In this document: piece by piece, positions 1-10,964 of the stretch
Layout: each line of letters starts with the position of its first letter
How positions within the stretch are numbered: position 1 is the first letter of the stretch
DNA from: Neocallimastix lanati (nom. inval.)
Lineage: Eukaryota; Neocallimastigomycota; Neocallimastigomycetes; Neocallimastigales; Neocallimastigaceae
Reading direction: 5' to 3'
Assembly: GCA_016946835.1 (NCBI GenBank)
Contig: JACVTC010000131.1
Location: 60,001-95,000 of the forward strand
DNA length: 35,000 nucleotides
Program-made: the position numbers and the translations under genes
Notes under the pieces: model-generated
Database searches by the model: none
Told to the model about the DNA's origin: nothing
Seen by the model: the letters and a program-made list of their open reading frames with translations, nothing else

Positions 1-1729
1 CCCTTTTTATTATCTTTAATTTTTTTTTTATCAATTATATTTTAATAATTTTTTAAAAAAAATTAAAAAAATGATCAAAAATTCCATTGAAAAATTTTTT
101 CAGTTTAATATATTGATTTCAATTTGTAAAAAAATGATAATAAGAAAATAAATAAAAATATATTTATATATTTAAATATTCATTCTCTATGTATACTATG
201 TATATTGTATACCATCTTTTCATATTATACCCATAATTGTTAGTTGAATATCCATAATACTTTTTTTTTTTTCTAAAAAAAAGAAATAAACCCGAGTTTC
301 TTGAGAAAAAAATATCTATATTATTATTATATGAAATAATAGGAAAATATATCATCATTATCTTCAAAAAAAAAAAAATTTTTTTTTTTATTTATTAATT
401 CTCTTGATAGGAATTCATGATAAAAATAAAAATTATATATTTATTTATATCTATATATGAAAAGAATTTTAACTACATATATCGGTGAAAAATAGTTTAA
501 AACAGTAGATTAAAAAAAAAAAAAGTATCATTAATAATAATAAGAAGAATACCGGATAAATTATTATAATGTATAAAAATATATATATATATTTTTTAAA
601 CTATATATTTTAAAATGATTATTAAAAAAATATCTATATATATTGATATTGATATTTTATTTATAGTTATACAATAGGAATGAAATGATTATTTTATTTA
701 TTAATTCATTATCTTTTTTTTTTTTTTTCTATTTTTTTTAATAAAAAATCATTTAAAGATGTCTCCTTTAGGTGTAAGACAAAAAATTTTTTTAATCTAT
801 TTAATAAAAATAATAATAAATTTTAATAAATAATGATAATTTAATGAAAAAAATTAAACGATATTAATAATAAAATTTAATAAAAAGATTTTTAAATTTG
901 TAGTTAATAGTTAATTTAAAATTTACATGATTAATATTATTGTTTTTAATAAAAAAAAAAATTTACATGATTATTTTGATTATTTTTTTATGATTTTGAA
1001 ATATAGTTTTATTAATATATATCATATTTTTTAATTTGAAATACATTAATTATTAGGATTCCATTAGAAAAATTCTCTATTCATGATCATCATTTAATTT
1101 ACAATATTATTCCTAATTATTACTTTTTTTTTTTTTTTATTTAATTCTATTTTTTAAAGAAATATTTTTCGTTTTTTGTTCCTATATTGAAAAAAATTTC
1201 AAGGTTATCTTTTTTTTTTTTTTTTTTTAATTACTATAATTATTTTTATTAGTATTAATGTACATTTTTAAATGAATAATTAGTAATTTAGAGTAATTAA
1301 AGTAAATTTATTTTAAATGAAATAAAATCAAATAAAAATCAAATAAGGTATATATAATAAAATGTATTTTTTATTTTAATAATTGTTTTTATAAAATAAA
1401 AACGTTATATAAAAAAAAAATTTTTTTTCTTCTTTGTCATTTAAAAAAAAAAAAAAAAAATAAATATTCAATATTCTCTCTCTAGCACTCTTTTTTTTTT
1501 TTTATTTTTTATTTTTTTTATTTCTTCCATTTTTTATATTTTTATATTATATAATACGATACTATATTAATATACAATTTTGATTATTATTTAATAACAA
1601 ATAAATATAATAATAAACTTTCAAATTAAATAATAATAATTATAATAAAATTTTTCATTTTTTTTGTTATCAAAAAAAAAAAAACATTATAAATTCAAAT
1701 CATTTCATCTTCATCTTCATTTTCTTTTT

Positions 1730-1731
<2 letters not shown>
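1..1731. other. A/T-rich intergenic DNA, no supported gene
   Basis: Almost entirely A and T, with many homopolymer runs and short AT dinucleotide stretches. The best minus-strand reading frame (164-367, 67 codons) is crossed by A/T runs and its product is mostly low complexity. A plus-strand ATG at about 759 opens only a short frame (starting MSPLGVRQK) that soon becomes A/T-rich. Neither resembles a protein I know, so both are treated as chance. Confidence 0.6.
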
Positions 1732-1768
<37 letters not shown>

Positions 1769-1976
1769 GTAAAAGTACATTAAAACAATTCAATATTAAT
1801 TTTATTAATTTTCATTCACCTAAAAAATTATCAAGTAATAACATTAAAAATAATAAATCATTGATTTATTTAAAATTCATTTGATATAACAAAATCAATT
1901 TTTATAAAAAATAATACATATATATATTCTTTTATTAATATTTTTTTAAGAAAGAAAAGTAAATAAATAAATAAAT

Positions 1977-2011
<35 letters not shown>

Positions 2012-2061
2012 AATTAGAAAAATAATATATATATATAATAAATAATAAATAATATAAAAAA
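1732..2061 (+). promoter_or_regulatory. Probable promoter and 5' leader of the gene at 2062
   Basis: The 330 bases before the start codon contain a pure T36 run (1732-1767) and a pure A30 run (1981-2010). Between them is A/T-rich sequence with TATA-like stretches (about 1918-1926 and 2024-2038). Long poly(dA:dT) tracts are common nucleosome-excluding promoter elements in fungi. The role here is inferred from position; no transcription start can be read from the sequence. Confidence 0.4.
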
Positions 2062-3780
2062 ATGTCATATGATATTTATCATTCAATTACTCAGATACCT
2101 ACTTTTATTACAAAATCTGGTTTGAATTTAATTAATAATTATCCTGATCGATTTGCTTTGGATCACCGTTGGACATCGGATGACTTGATCGAATCTTATT
2201 ATTTAGACCCTAATTTCGGAGAAAGTTTGAATTCCTTTCATGAAATGGATTATGATCTTCATTCCATGGACACCTATGATAGTTTAGAAGAAGAGAAGCA
2301 AAGTGAAATGAATACCCTTAATAGTCATCCACCTGATTCACATACATTTATTATTAAAGATGATTCAATTTGTAATCAAGAATGGTTAAAAAAAAGTGTA
2401 TCTTCAGCAGTTTCTGTAGATTTTCCTAAATACTCTTCTTTATCTCGATTACATTCCAGACATCGCTACTGCTCTTGTTATTTTTCATATTCAAATTCTT
2501 CACTGGATTCCAATGACTCCTCTTTCTATTCTTCCTCGTCCTCTTCCAGTTTAGATCCATCTTTAGATCCAGATACTCAAAAAACTTACTCCATCATAAA
2601 AAAAATTAAAAAATTAATTCTTCTTGGTAGAAATAATTGTCATATTAGTGTTGAAGATGAGAATAAAGGAAATATTATTGGAAATGAAAATAATAAAAGT
2701 AATAATGATAAGGACAACAATAACAACACAATGTATGTCTCAAACAGTAATTTAAATCCTTCAGTCATGGTTGATAATCCAAAAGAAAAAAAGGAATCTA
2801 ATATGGATCTTACTGCTCTACCTCATTCCTCTAATAAAAATAATAGTAATACTGAACAAAAATTGTATTCAAAGTCAGATACATTAGAACCTATACCAAC
2901 TAATTTACCAGGTAATGATAAAAATAAAGAAAAGAAGAATTTATATATATATATATATATACAATATATTTTAATAAAATATATATAAATATATATTTAA
3001 TTAATTTTCATATTTAAAATTTGGGAATATTAAATTTAAAATATTGAAACATTAATTATATACCAAATAAAAATATATTTAATCATTATTACAATAAATG
3101 ATATTAATAAAAAGAAATTTTTATCTCAATTTATTAATGATTGTAATTATATAAATAAATATTGACCTTTTTTTTTTTTTTAACTTATTATTGATATTTT
3201 CTATCTTATTTTTTTTATTATATGTATTATTGACATATTTAGTCAAGAAAAAAGATAATATTTATGATATTAATACTTTAAACAATTCAAAATATTCATT
3301 CTTACATCAAAAGGATCAATTTTTAAAAACATTTATTTGTTTACCAGGGTCAGGCTTTCAAATTACCAATGATAATCATGGTTACAATTTAGTGGAAAAG
3401 GCCTTTGATAATGACAACGATACTGAATTCTTAAATATAACGTCGGAAGAAATTAATTATTTGAAAGATCATCCTCCTCATTTCCATTCTTGCTATTGTA
3501 ATAATCATGATCATAATCAAAAACATAGGTATCCTTTCATTTATTTCCATAATCATCATATACAAAAAGAGAGCTTTGATCAACATTACAATAAAGAACA
3601 TGTTTCAAATTTAATTGATACAGGAATAATCAATGATTCAAATACTCTCAATCCAAGAGAACATTATGACTATCCTAATTTTAAAAAAAATAATAATCAC
3701 AACCTCAATTCTTTTTCTTCTTCCCCTTCCCAATTAAATAATAATAATAATACTATTACTATTACTAATACTACTACAAC

Positions 3781-3853
<73 letters not shown>

Positions 3854-4232
3854 TTTTCATCTCCTACATCTAAAATGACGTTTAATAGTAGTTATCATTA
3901 TCCTTTTTTATTATCAAAACCATTAGATATGTCTTTATTATCAAAAGATCAAAACCATTTCTCATCAAATCTTATTTGTCATAATGATCAGTCTGACTCA
4001 AAAATAATTTCACAAAAAAAAGAAATAAATCAAAAAGATGAAAATAAAAAGGAAAAGGAAAAGGAAAAAGAGAGTAATAACATAATTAAACATATTAAAA
4101 ACTGTTCTTGTAACGTTTGTTTAGAAAAAAATTTACTTCAAGGTCATGATAGTAATAAAATACCTCTGTATAAAAAGAAACAAAGTCAAATAAAACGACG
4201 CAAATATAATATTTTTGATACTCTTTTTTATG

Positions 4233-4282
<50 letters not shown>

Positions 4283-4318
4283 AATAATAACAATTACAAT
4301 ATTCAACATGAAATCTAA
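2062..4318 (+). CDS. Two-exon gene, 641-aa Asn/Ser-rich protein of unknown function
   Basis: Exon 1 is 2062-2911 and exon 2 is 3243-4318. Joined, they give 1926 nt (641 codons plus stop). The ATG follows A6, a typical A-rich eukaryotic context. The splice uses CAG/GTAATG and ATATTTAG/TC; the intron is 331 nt, the length class (1 mod 3) needed to join the two frames, and the split codon becomes GTC (Val). The product starts acidic and folded-looking (about residues 1-115). A Ser-rich part follows, with a CSCYF motif near residue 135, then Lys/Asn-rich linkers. Exon 2 adds a His/Cys-rich patch (HFHSCYCNNHDHNQKHR), a 24-residue Asn run, a CSCNVC motif, a basic stretch (KRRK) and a second Asn run near the C-terminus. 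After splicing there is no signal peptide or membrane helix. The Cys/His patches might bind metal and the basic part could be nuclear, but I recognise no family. Confidence 0.7.
2912..3242 (+). other. Intron of the gene at 2062
   Basis: Donor GTAATG directly follows CAG at 2909-2911. The acceptor is TTTAG ending at 3242, preceded by a T12 run (3170-3181) and T-rich sequence. Both flanking reading frames run some way into the intron by chance. This creates a false C-terminus (YIYIYIQYILIKYI) for exon 1 and a false hydrophobic start (from ATG 3191) for exon 2. The 331-nt length restores one continuous frame. Confidence 0.75.
3782..3853 (+). repeat. AAT trinucleotide repeat coding 24 Asn
   Basis: 23 AAT codons followed by AAC, in frame within exon 2 of the gene at 2062. 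It is a candidate length-variable microsatellite. Confidence 0.9.
4235..4279 (+). repeat. AAT trinucleotide repeat coding 15 Asn
   Basis: 14 AAT codons and a final AAC, in frame near the C-terminus of the same gene; a second, shorter Asn tract. Confidence 0.9.
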
Positions 4319-4394
4319 AATTTATGTTAAGAATTATAATAGTTAAATAGTATTTCGTTCATTTCATATTTCATAAAATATAATATTTTAAAAA

Positions 4395-4444
<50 letters not shown>

Positions 4445-4729
4445 CATAACATCTTTTTATAGAAATAATAAAAAAATAATCTCAAAAAATTAAAAAAAAA
4501 AAAAGAAGGTTAAATATTATTATTTAGTTAATGAGAAAAGAATAATACTATTAAAATTTATTAAAATATATTACATTAATATATTATATAGGTGAAAACA
4601 TGAAATGTTTAAAAAATTAAAAAGTAATTATTTAATTATTATAATAACACTAATAATGATAATTCAAAATAATCTAAATTTTATCTGAAATGATTATGAC
4701 TAGTAAAAAGATTTTTTTTCAGGACTGGG
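4319..4729. other. 3' flank with T37 run
   Basis: A/T-rich sequence after the stop codon, containing a pure T run at 4402-4438. The 3' end of the upstream mRNA probably lies here, but no single polyadenylation signal stands out. No gene is seen. Confidence 0.5.
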
Positions 4730-5280
4730 ATTAACTAGAGAGGAAGACAAAAGAATCTCCAATCTCTCTCTTAAACGTATACGTATCAGACTCTTATAGG
4801 ATTCTTTGCCATACCATTTCGACATCGATAAGGATCTCTCTCTAATCAAGGCTAATATGAAAGACATTCCATATACTATGAAAGAACCAGAGATTCCCTT
4901 TTTTTTTCTTCCTGGTAGTTGTAGTTGCTTTATAAACTACTAGGAAATTTTTATATATTAGTAATAAAAAAAAAATTACATTGTAAATTTGGACGACGAA
5001 TAGTTCTCTTTTTTTTTTTTTTTTTTCCAGTTTCATCGATGATAACTTCATGTAGATAATAATTATCTTTCAATCCTGATCATTGCGTAATAATCAATAA
5101 TAACAACAGACATAATATAGTAAGGAATTCAAACAAAATGATACTATTTCAAATACTGTGTTTCAGCCAAAAAATAAAGCATACTCTTCATCTCTGCATA
5201 CTATGTGAAAATTAAAATTAATTTCAAAATCTCCCTTTGAGTTATTAGGAATGTTTAATGATTTCTCATGAATAACCAGA
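4730..5280 (-). pseudogene. Decayed fragment of a solute-binding/7TM receptor gene
   Basis: Around 4885-4945 the minus strand matches the intact receptor at about 7186-7246 nearly base for base. Both encode VYKAT, then a Pro-Gly-Arg-Lys motif, then GISG and F, but here the motif is disrupted by an A-run that has grown. Translation breaks to TTTTRKKKKGNLW, while another frame keeps GISGSF. Upstream on the minus strand (5150-5060) there are weak echoes of the preceding exon (VFEIVSF, compare IYEFMYTF), interrupted by stops and a run of about 20 A. The stretch is visibly richer in G+C than its surroundings. No frame is long enough to be functional. 4730-4870 also reads as a partly open plus-strand frame (GLTREEDKRI) that I cannot place, so the fragment may be a mosaic. 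Confidence 0.6.
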
Positions 5281-5362
5281 AAAAATTTAATAATATATAA
5301 TTATATATCATTTATTTATTGTTAATAATTGCTTGTATTTATTATATTCATAAATATTTTTA

Positions 5363-5402
<40 letters not shown>

Positions 5403-5733
5403 CATAAACTAATAGTAAATATAAAAAAAAATATTTTATTTATTTATTTGTTTATTTATTTATTTATTTTATTTAATAGAATAATTATTTTAATTATTAA
5501 ACATATATATATATTATAAAAATTAATGGATAATTTTTTCTTTTATTTATTTTTATTTAATAATATCTTTTCTTCCTATTTTTTAGCTTTTTCTCAATCA
5601 AATCAAAAAATTGGAAAATTTAAATTTTATTTATGTAACGTATAAGCAAAATCATTTTCATTAAAGTAATATTTCTTTATTAAATATTGTTTGATAAATC
5701 TATTTTAATTGAAATCAAATATATAAATTATAT
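5281..5733. other. Low-complexity spacer with T38 run and TTTA repeats
   Basis: Contains a pure T run at 5365-5402 and an imperfect TTTA tandem repeat at about 5436-5475, between the receptor-gene fragment and the 3' end of the intact receptor gene. No coding potential. Confidence 0.6.
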
Positions 5734-8700
5734 TTATTCTATAGATATATAATTATCATTTGAATCATTAATATTTAAATTATCATCACTATCGAAGGTT
5801 GAATTCCTATTGTTGACGGTATTGGAATTTATTATATCACTTTCGTGATTATCTGACAAATATTCACTTGAAGAAATAATTTTATCACTGTAATGAAAAT
5901 CTAAAATTTTATAATATATTTTTGATAAAATAGTGGTTTTTTTTGATGCTGAACTGAATTTTCTAGTATAATAAGAATTTAAATCTTTAATATTCAATGG
6001 TTGTTGAATATTTCTGATAATTTTATTTCCTTCTTTTTCATCTTGATCAATATCTCTTATTAACTTCTTAACTATTCTTATGAGATAGAATAAAATATAA
6101 TTAGAAATGGAAGATACTAAAAATATAATTTGTTTAGTAAGATTATAGGTTGTATAATCTGTAATATTTAGGGAATCAATGAATATCGATATAATTAAAA
6201 CTAAAACATTAATGGAAATGGCTGCCATACAAAATCGAATATCATATAAAGTTACTCTAATGTACCATTCAATAAAGATTAAAAATAAGATTATCATGAT
6301 AATAAACAATTTAAATAGTTTTGATAGTGTTAACAAAAATTTTGAAAAATTATTGTTCATTGTACATTTTTGAAAATTCTTGCCTTCTGGAACCATAATA
6401 TTTTCGATGTCACACGGTGAAATCAACAACAGAGCATTAACTCCAACATCCAAAAAAATAAAAATTAATAGAAATTTATGGCGATGTTGATTAATCCAAT
6501 TCGATATTTTATTTTCTTCGGGATAATTAACCAGTAATTTATAAAATATAGGTATAAAAATTAAAGTAAAACTAAAAAATACAATGATTATCTTCACATG
6601 ACATATTTTTTGGGTTACTTTTCCCATATCCAAATATCCATATACGAGGATTAAAATAGAACCGATAATAGAAAGTATCCAAAAGTCCTTTGGTAAAAAA
6701 TTAAAACATTTTTGATATCTTTTTGAAAATAAAAATAACGAAGAAAGAAGCATCAATAAGGATAAAAGAGTATATATTATCAATGCAATTACTCCAATTG
6801 ATGATTCTTTTGAAATTAAAGATACATAATAAATTCGAGTAATATCATCAATTTCTTTCAGAATATCTTCTGCTTTGACATTATTATCACCATATAAATA
6901 TTTATATACATAATATCTAAATTTTTCAGAATATCTATTATAATCATTAGTAACATTCACTGGTCTTGAGATAGGTTGAATATTTTTATAAATTTCACAC
7001 ATTTCATTACTGTTACAGACTTCCTCTTCATCGTATAAACTAGAAATTCCTGAAAATTTTTTATGTTCAACCAAAAGTTTTCTTTGAGTTGATTTAGATG
7101 TTAAATAGATTAATGCTTTGATTGTATCATCTCTTTTCTCTTTTTCTGAATACTTACTTAATCCTATATTATAACCCCCTATAAAAGCACCAGAGATTCC
7201 CTCTTTTCTTCCTGGTAATATAGTTGCTTTGTAAACAGGATTGATTAACATATTAATATAATTTATTTTTACAAATAAGCCATTTCCATCTTTTAATTTA
7301 TTAATTGAATGGTTTATATTATTAAATATAGAATCTAATTAATTTTTATTTTTATTTTTTTTATTTTCAAAAAAAAAAAAAAAAAGAAAAATAGAAAAAA
7401 AAAAAATATATATATATATATTTATTAATATATATATCAATAAATACAAATTTAAATAAATATAAGCAAATATACAAATATATATAGATATATTATAAGA
7501 TATAATTAGATAAATATTAATAGTATGTATTGTTTCATAATAATATTATTAAACATCATAATTAATATTATATTTATAATTTTTTTTTTTTCCTTTTTAA
7601 TTTTATATATATATTTATTGTATTAGTAAAAATGAATAAGAGATCAAACCTGAAGAAATTTCTTCTTTTAATTTTTTCATCATTTTTAGTGAATCTATTG
7701 CGTTCTGACTTGTTAACTTTGGAAATGGAGAATCAATTTCATCTCTAAATGTATACATAAATTCATAAATGGAGCCCATTCCAATTTCATCATCTTATAT
7801 ATATATATGTATTAAGATATTTATAATTATAAATTTATTAATATATCTATTCTATATTTCAATTATAGAAAAAAAAAAATATTATTTTTTTTTTTTTTTT
7901 TTATTTTTTTATTTTTTTTTAATTCATAAATTTATATTTTTAAAATATTAGATTTATATATATTAATATATACAAATAAATCCTCCAGTGTATATTATTA
8001 TATCAGTATTATTTTTCTTTAATTCTTTCTCTAAAATATATTTTCCTGTATTCAGTAGTTCATCCCATGTTTTTGGAATTTTTTTACCATATTCATTTAA
8101 AAGTTTCATATTATTATATATAACTGAGTAATTTATATAAATTGGCTATAATATAAATAAAAATAAATAATAATAATAATTATAATAATATTAATAATAT
8201 TATTATTATTTAAAAAAGGAAAATGTTATTATATATTATAATTAAAAAATAAAATAAAATATTTAAATATATATATATAAGCGTATAATCATTTAATATC
8301 AATTAAATTAAGATATCAAAACAACAAAAACCATAATCTTTTTTTTTTTTTTTTTTTTTTATATATTTTTCTTCTTTTTAATTTTATTTCAATTTAATTT
8401 TATTATTTTGTTATTTTATTATTTTTTATTTTTTATTTAAACTATAACTACCAGACCAACTAATTTATTATTATAAGAAAACATTTCTGAATCGATATCA
8501 GTATACATATTAACATGATCTTTAGGAAGTAATTCCTTTAAATTTAAAAAATGATGTTCAAAGCTCCATGTATAAATGCTATTATAAAAATAGAGATCAT
8601 ATTTATTAGATTTCCTCAATAAAAAGGAATCCATTAATGTATAAAAATCATAGGTATTTGTGGTAGAATTTGAGGGGCTAAATAGATTTAATTTAATAGT

Positions 8701-9170
8701 AATATCTAAACCATTATTTTTAGAGTATTCATTAAAATTTTTAATTAAATAAGAATAAATTTCCAATTCATTGTGTGGTGTAAATGCTAAAGCGTTCAAT
8801 ATTGTTGCTTTAATAACATCTAATTATATATATATATATAAGCATATATATAAAGATACAATTTTTATAGATTTACTAATTATATTATATTATATTTAAA
8901 ATTAATATAAAAATTTCATATTCATGTATTTTTTTAATAAATATTATTAAATAAAATTGATTTCGAGTCTAATATATATATATATATATATATATTAAAT
9001 AATTATATTGTATATTGAAAATAGTAATTATAACTAAATAAAAAGTAATATTCATTTTATTTATCATTTAAATATTTTTTTTTTTTTGTTTTGTTTTTTC
9101 ATTTCTACATTAAATAATTACCTATAAAAAACAGTATTATCAGTATGAATATAAAATACCCTATACTCAT
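5734..9170 (-). CDS. Solute-binding-domain seven-helix receptor (class C GPCR-like), five exons
   Basis: Exons (minus strand): 9170-9122, 8819-8452, 8145-7974, 7793-7650 and 7334-5734, with introns of 302, 306, 180 and 315 nt. Every junction has GT...AG and keeps frame (phases 1, 0, 1, 1), giving 2334 nt (777 aa plus stop). Residues 1-16 (MSIGYFIFILIILFFI) form a signal peptide, split off by the first intron. Residues 17-410 resemble a type II periplasmic solute-binding protein: YDLYFY, then NNKLVGLPIY, PKTWDELLNTGKYI (163-176), MGSIYEF, LPGRKEGISG (284-293), GGYNIG (297-302), and a QPISRPV motif near 364. Seven helices follow at about 425-447, 462-478, 491-512, 531-550, 584-601, 613-631 and 644-665. 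Cys489 before helix 3 and Cys552/568 in the loop after helix 4 fit the class C disulfide. The Ser/Asn-rich tail (666-777) is cytoplasmic. It is likely a plasma-membrane nutrient sensor; the ligand is unknown. Confidence 0.85.
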
Positions 9171-9211
9171 TTTATTAGTGTAAAATTTAAAATTTATCAT
9201 TTTATCATTAT

Positions 9212-9265
<54 letters not shown>

Positions 9266-9300
9266 ACCATATAAAATAAGATTAAGATACTATGATTTTA
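9171..9300 (-). promoter_or_regulatory. Upstream region of the receptor gene with A44 run
   Basis: Directly before the receptor start codon (minus strand) is a short A/T-rich leader and then a pure run of 44 A on the plus strand (9218-9261, T on the coding strand). The position matches the long poly(dA:dT) tracts before the gene at 2062. A promoter role is inferred. Confidence 0.35.
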
Positions 9301-10339
9301 AAATATTTTTTCTCCAATAATAAACTTTAAATGATAGAATTATTTTAAAATATTTTTTTGATGTGATATTATTAAAAGTATAATTTAAAAATATTCTTTT
9401 TACTTTATATTTTACTTAAATATATTTTAAATAATTATTTACTATATAGATAATATAATATTAATTATCTAAAGTATTCTAGTGTCCATTTTTTTATTTT
9501 TTCAATAATACTAATAACTTAGGTATTTATTTTTAATTATACTCTAATTAAATCTATATCAATGTTTTTAAATGATAAAAAAAAAAAAAAAAAAAAAAAA
9601 TTAATTTTAATATATCATTATACATTAATGTTTAAAATAATGATTATGATGTATATTATGATTTAACCTTTCAAATTAACTTCCAAAATAAAAATAATTA
9701 TATTAGAAATATAATTATTATTAAATATTATATGTTTAAACCTAAACATATATAAACCCTTTTGAATCTCATCGTTTTTGCAAATAAACTATACATAAAA
9801 TAAAAATATATTAAAAATTCATATTGTTGTTATTTTTAGTTAGAATTAAAAGCATATTTAAAATTTTTAAATCATATCCAATAAAAATGATATTTTTTTT
9901 TTTTTTTTTTTTTTATAAAAAAAAAAAAGGAAAGAAAAGAAATATTTATAAAAAATTTTTAAAAAGTTGTTTTTAATAGTTATCTTTATTAAAAATTAAA
10001 AAATTTTATATTCTTTGTACTTTTTTTTTATTTTTTTATTTTTAAATATATTTTATTCATATATTTTTTATTCATTTATTTTTTATTTATTTATTTTTTA
10101 TTTATTTATTTTTTTTTATTTATTTTTTTTTATTTATTTATTTAATTTTATTTATTTATTTTAATTTTATTTATTTATTTTTTATTTATTAATTTTATAA
10201 TTTTAAGATATAATACTTCATTGTGTATCTTTCATAACTATCGACAACACGGAAAAGAAAAGAAAAGAAAGAAATGAAACAATATAATTTCTAAAATAAA
10301 AATAATAATTTATTTTTCATCTTAATAATATTTAGCATC

Positions 10340-10391
<52 letters not shown>

Positions 10392-10689
10392 ATTTTTCCT
10401 TTTTTATATTTTTTAATAAAATAATAATAATAAGAATAATAATAACAAAAAAAGAAAACATTTTTCCTTTTTATATCTCTTAATAAAATAATAAAATAAT
10501 AAATAAAATTTTTTTTTATATTAAAATTAAAAATACCAAAAAAAAAAAAAAAAATAAAAAAAAAAAAATAAAAAAAAAAAAAAATAACAATACTGTTTAT
10601 TTATTTATTTTTATTTTATTTATTTTTATTTTATTAATTATTTTATTTCTATTTTTTTTTTATTTTATTTTATTATTATAGTATTATAT
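9301..10689. other. Simple A/T sequence, no gene seen
   Basis: Homopolymer runs (A45 at 10346-10390), TTTA/TTTTA arrays at 10020-10200, and a pair of short related segments ending in ACATTTTTCCTTTTT (about 10390 and 10458). No reading frame with coding character. Confidence 0.6.
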
Positions 10690-10925
10690 TATTTTATTAT
10701 TATTTCATTTTAACTTTATTCCAATTCTATTTTCATTTTTATTTCTATTTTTTACTTCAATTTTTATTTCAATTTTATTTCAATTTTATTTCAATTTCAT
10801 TTCATTTTTATTTCAATTTTGTTTCAATTTTATTTCCATTTTTATTTCAATTTTTATTTCCATTTTTATTTCCATTTTTATTTCCAATTGTATTTCAATT
10901 TTTATTTCCATTTTTATTTTAAATT
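10690..10925. repeat. Pyrimidine-rich degenerate minisatellite
   Basis: Tandem units of about 11-12 bp of the form TTTTTATTTC(C/A)A, interrupted by small changes, making a strongly strand-asymmetric C/T tract on the plus strand. It ends just before the 3' end of the decayed LINE fragment. Confidence 0.6.
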
Positions 10926-10964
10926 TTAATTTAATTTCAAAATTTATTAGTTAATTTTTTTATA

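Noticed and set aside
3191-3242. ATG start and hydrophobic helix of a separate 375-aa membrane protein
   Set aside because: The segment lies inside a GT-AG intron that restores a single frame with the upstream exon.
6179-6373. Plus-strand 64-codon frame
   Set aside because: Antisense shadow of the helix 5-6 region of the receptor.
7769-7951. Plus-strand 60-codon frame over the receptor gene
   Set aside because: It overlaps receptor exon 4 and intron 3 on the other strand and is mostly poly-Phe.
2062-9170. Dictyostelid origin
   Set aside because: Poly-Asn and A/T richness fit, but the solute-binding-type ligand domain and long introns fit anaerobic gut fungi better; not proven without a search.
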